Below are positions 15,289-16,221 of a stretch of 16,221 nt of DNA, piece by piece. The translations under genes and the position numbers were made by a program. The stretch's first letter is position 1. Each line of letters starts with the position of its first letter. Origin of the DNA: CAYSSG01 sp964433635 (GTDB taxonomy: Bacteria; Atribacterota; Phoenicimicrobiia; Phoenicimicrobiales; Stramentimicrobiaceae); the NCBI GenBank assembly GCA_964433635.1, contig CAYSSG010000039.1, positions 1 to 16,221 on the forward strand. The letters are read 5' to 3'. Under the pieces are notes generated by a model. The model searched no databases. It saw only the letters and a program-made list of their open reading frames with translations, and had not been told where the DNA came from.

Positions 15289-16089
15289 TCATATTTTCCA
15301 TATATCTTTCATCTCATAAAAACCAACAGATTTATTTTCCATAAATTTTATGACCTGGATGGCATCATTTGCATTTGTATCCCAGCCATGGGCTTTATGG
15401 GTAAGTTCTAATCTTTGGCCTAAAGTAGCAAATACCACAGTATGTTCTCCAATGATATCTCCACCTCTAACAGAATGAATGCAAATCTCGCCTTTTTTCC
15501 TTTCTCCAACCATTCCTTCTCTACCATAAATAATTACTCCATCTGGATTTATTTTTTTTGCTTTTGCAATTTCTTTAGCTAAATTTATTGATGCACTTCC
15601 GGGTGAATCTTTTTTAAAACGGTGATTAGCTTCAATGATTTCTATATCATAATTATCATCCAAAACAGTAGCAGCTTTGTTAACAAGATTGAAAAGTAAC
15701 ATTAATCCTAAAGGCATCATTGGAGATAGAAAAAATGGAATATTTTGAGCTAATTCAGTAATTTTTTTCATTTCTTTTAAGCTGAATCCAGTGGTTCCCA
15801 TAATCATTTTCTTTTTGTGCTTAGAGACTGTTTCTAAATGTTTAAGTGATACTTTGGGATTAGTAAATTCAACAATTTGTGTGCAGTCCCGAATCATTTT
15901 TTCCAAATTATCTTCAATCATAATTCCTGTTTTGCCTATGCCAACTGCTTTCCCCCAATCTTGTCCAATACCAGGATAATGAGGGGATTCAATGACTCCT
16001 ATTAACTCCATTTCTTTGTTTTGGTATATTAATTGTGCAACTTTCGACCCCATCTTGCCACAACCACCGCAAACGATCACTTTAATCAT
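15289..16089 (-). CDS. Divergent DapB-family reductase (dihydrodipicolinate reductase-like)
   Basis: DapB reduces the cyclic imine dihydrodipicolinate with NAD(P)H. This 266-residue protein has the N-terminal Rossmann motif VIVCGGCGKMGS (5-15), VEFTNP, MGTTGF (98-102) and C-terminal GREGMVGER and GGDIIGEHTVVFA, all in DapB order. The catalytic segment reads EANHRFKKDSPGSA (153-166) where true DapB has E-x-HHRHK-VDAPSGTA. The first histidine, important for catalysis in E. coli, is Asn155, the third is Phe158, and the carboxylate-binding loop is one residue shorter; the lysine (K159) is kept. An altered imine substrate is likely, so I give no gene symbol. The ATG at 16087-16089 follows AGGGAG by nine bases. 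An upstream ATG at 16128 lacks such a site and would add 13 untypical residues. It heads the racemase block. Confidence 0.8.
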   Translation of the reverse strand: MIKVIVCGGCGKMGSKVAQLIYQNKEMELIGVIESPHYPGIGQDWGKAVGIGKTGIMIEDNLEKMIRDCTQIVEFTNPKVSLKHLETVSKHKKKMIMGTTGFSLKEMKKITELAQNIPFFLSPMMPLGLMLLFNLVNKAATVLDDNYDIEIIEANHRFKKDSPGSASINLAKEIAKAKKINPDGVIIYGREGMVGERKKGEICIHSVRGGDIIGEHTVVFATLGQRLELTHKAHGWDTNANDAIQVIKFMENKSVGFYEMKDIWKI

Positions 16090-16160
16090 AGACTTATTCT
16101 CCCTAACTTCATTAAAATACAATTGCATTCTTTATTTTATTATTATTTAAGTTTACAAAC

Positions 16161-16169
16161 ATTATAACA
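16161..16169 (-). promoter_or_regulatory. Probable extended -10 promoter for the DapB-like gene
   Basis: On the minus strand TGTTATAAT gives a perfect -10 box with the TGn extension, about 70 bp before the chosen start codon. No good -35 box is present at 17 bp; TTGACT lies further upstream. It may drive the DapB-like gene and the two racemase genes. Confidence 0.45.
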
Positions 16170-16221
16170 ATAAATACCAATATCTTCCCTGGAGTCAATC
16201 CCAATTTCTAAGAATCACTAG

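Overview
The window is an AT-rich scaffold with two 100-N gaps, and it looks like part of a metagenome-assembled genome. Every convincing gene lies on the minus strand, so transcription runs from high to low coordinates. A TAXI-type TRAP transporter, an oxygen-labile type Fe-S L-serine dehydratase, strong AGGAGG-type ribosome binding sites and high A+T content suggest an anaerobic low-GC bacterium. Clostridia, Halanaerobiia and Atribacterota are all possible. No rRNA or other marker gene is present, so I cannot place it further.

Layout in the direction of transcription. Block A (16089 to 13538) holds a divergent DapB-family reductase and two tandem Asp/Glu-racemase-superfamily paralogues. The second paralogue is broken only by an artificial gap. 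Block B (13462 to 9730) holds a one-chain Fe-S L-serine dehydratase, a small unknown protein and a single-subunit FAD amino-acid oxidase/dehydrogenase. Block C (9480 to 3411) holds a canonical dihydrodipicolinate synthase (DapA), the TAXI solute-binding protein, a 1.1-kb gap with a decayed IS1595-like transposase and a long hairpin, the fused TRAP permease and a second, divergent DapA-family lyase fused tail-to-head with the permease gene. Block D (about 2973 to 693) holds RidA (5' end lost in a real gap), a small unknown beta-rich protein and a large fold-type-I PLP enzyme. Positions 1-692 carry no intact gene.

The contents fit the uptake and conversion of an amino acid or amino-acid-derived acid. 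A TAXI transporter would import it. Racemases, an FAD oxidase and a PLP enzyme would convert or deaminate it. RidA would clear the enamines and imines formed. DapA/DapB-like enzymes would carry out Schiff-base aldol chemistry and imine reduction. The substrate is not readable from the sequence, and the pathway is inference.

The best regulatory signal is a near-consensus promoter (TTGAAA-N17-TATAAT) with a perfect 16-bp palindrome just downstream of its expected start site, in front of the transporter genes. The strongest unexplained structure is a 74-bp inverted repeat with 24-bp arms just after the binding-protein gene. The second gap (13630-13729) is almost certainly false: an identical 55-bp sequence abuts it on both sides, and merging the copies restores a complete 239-residue racemase.
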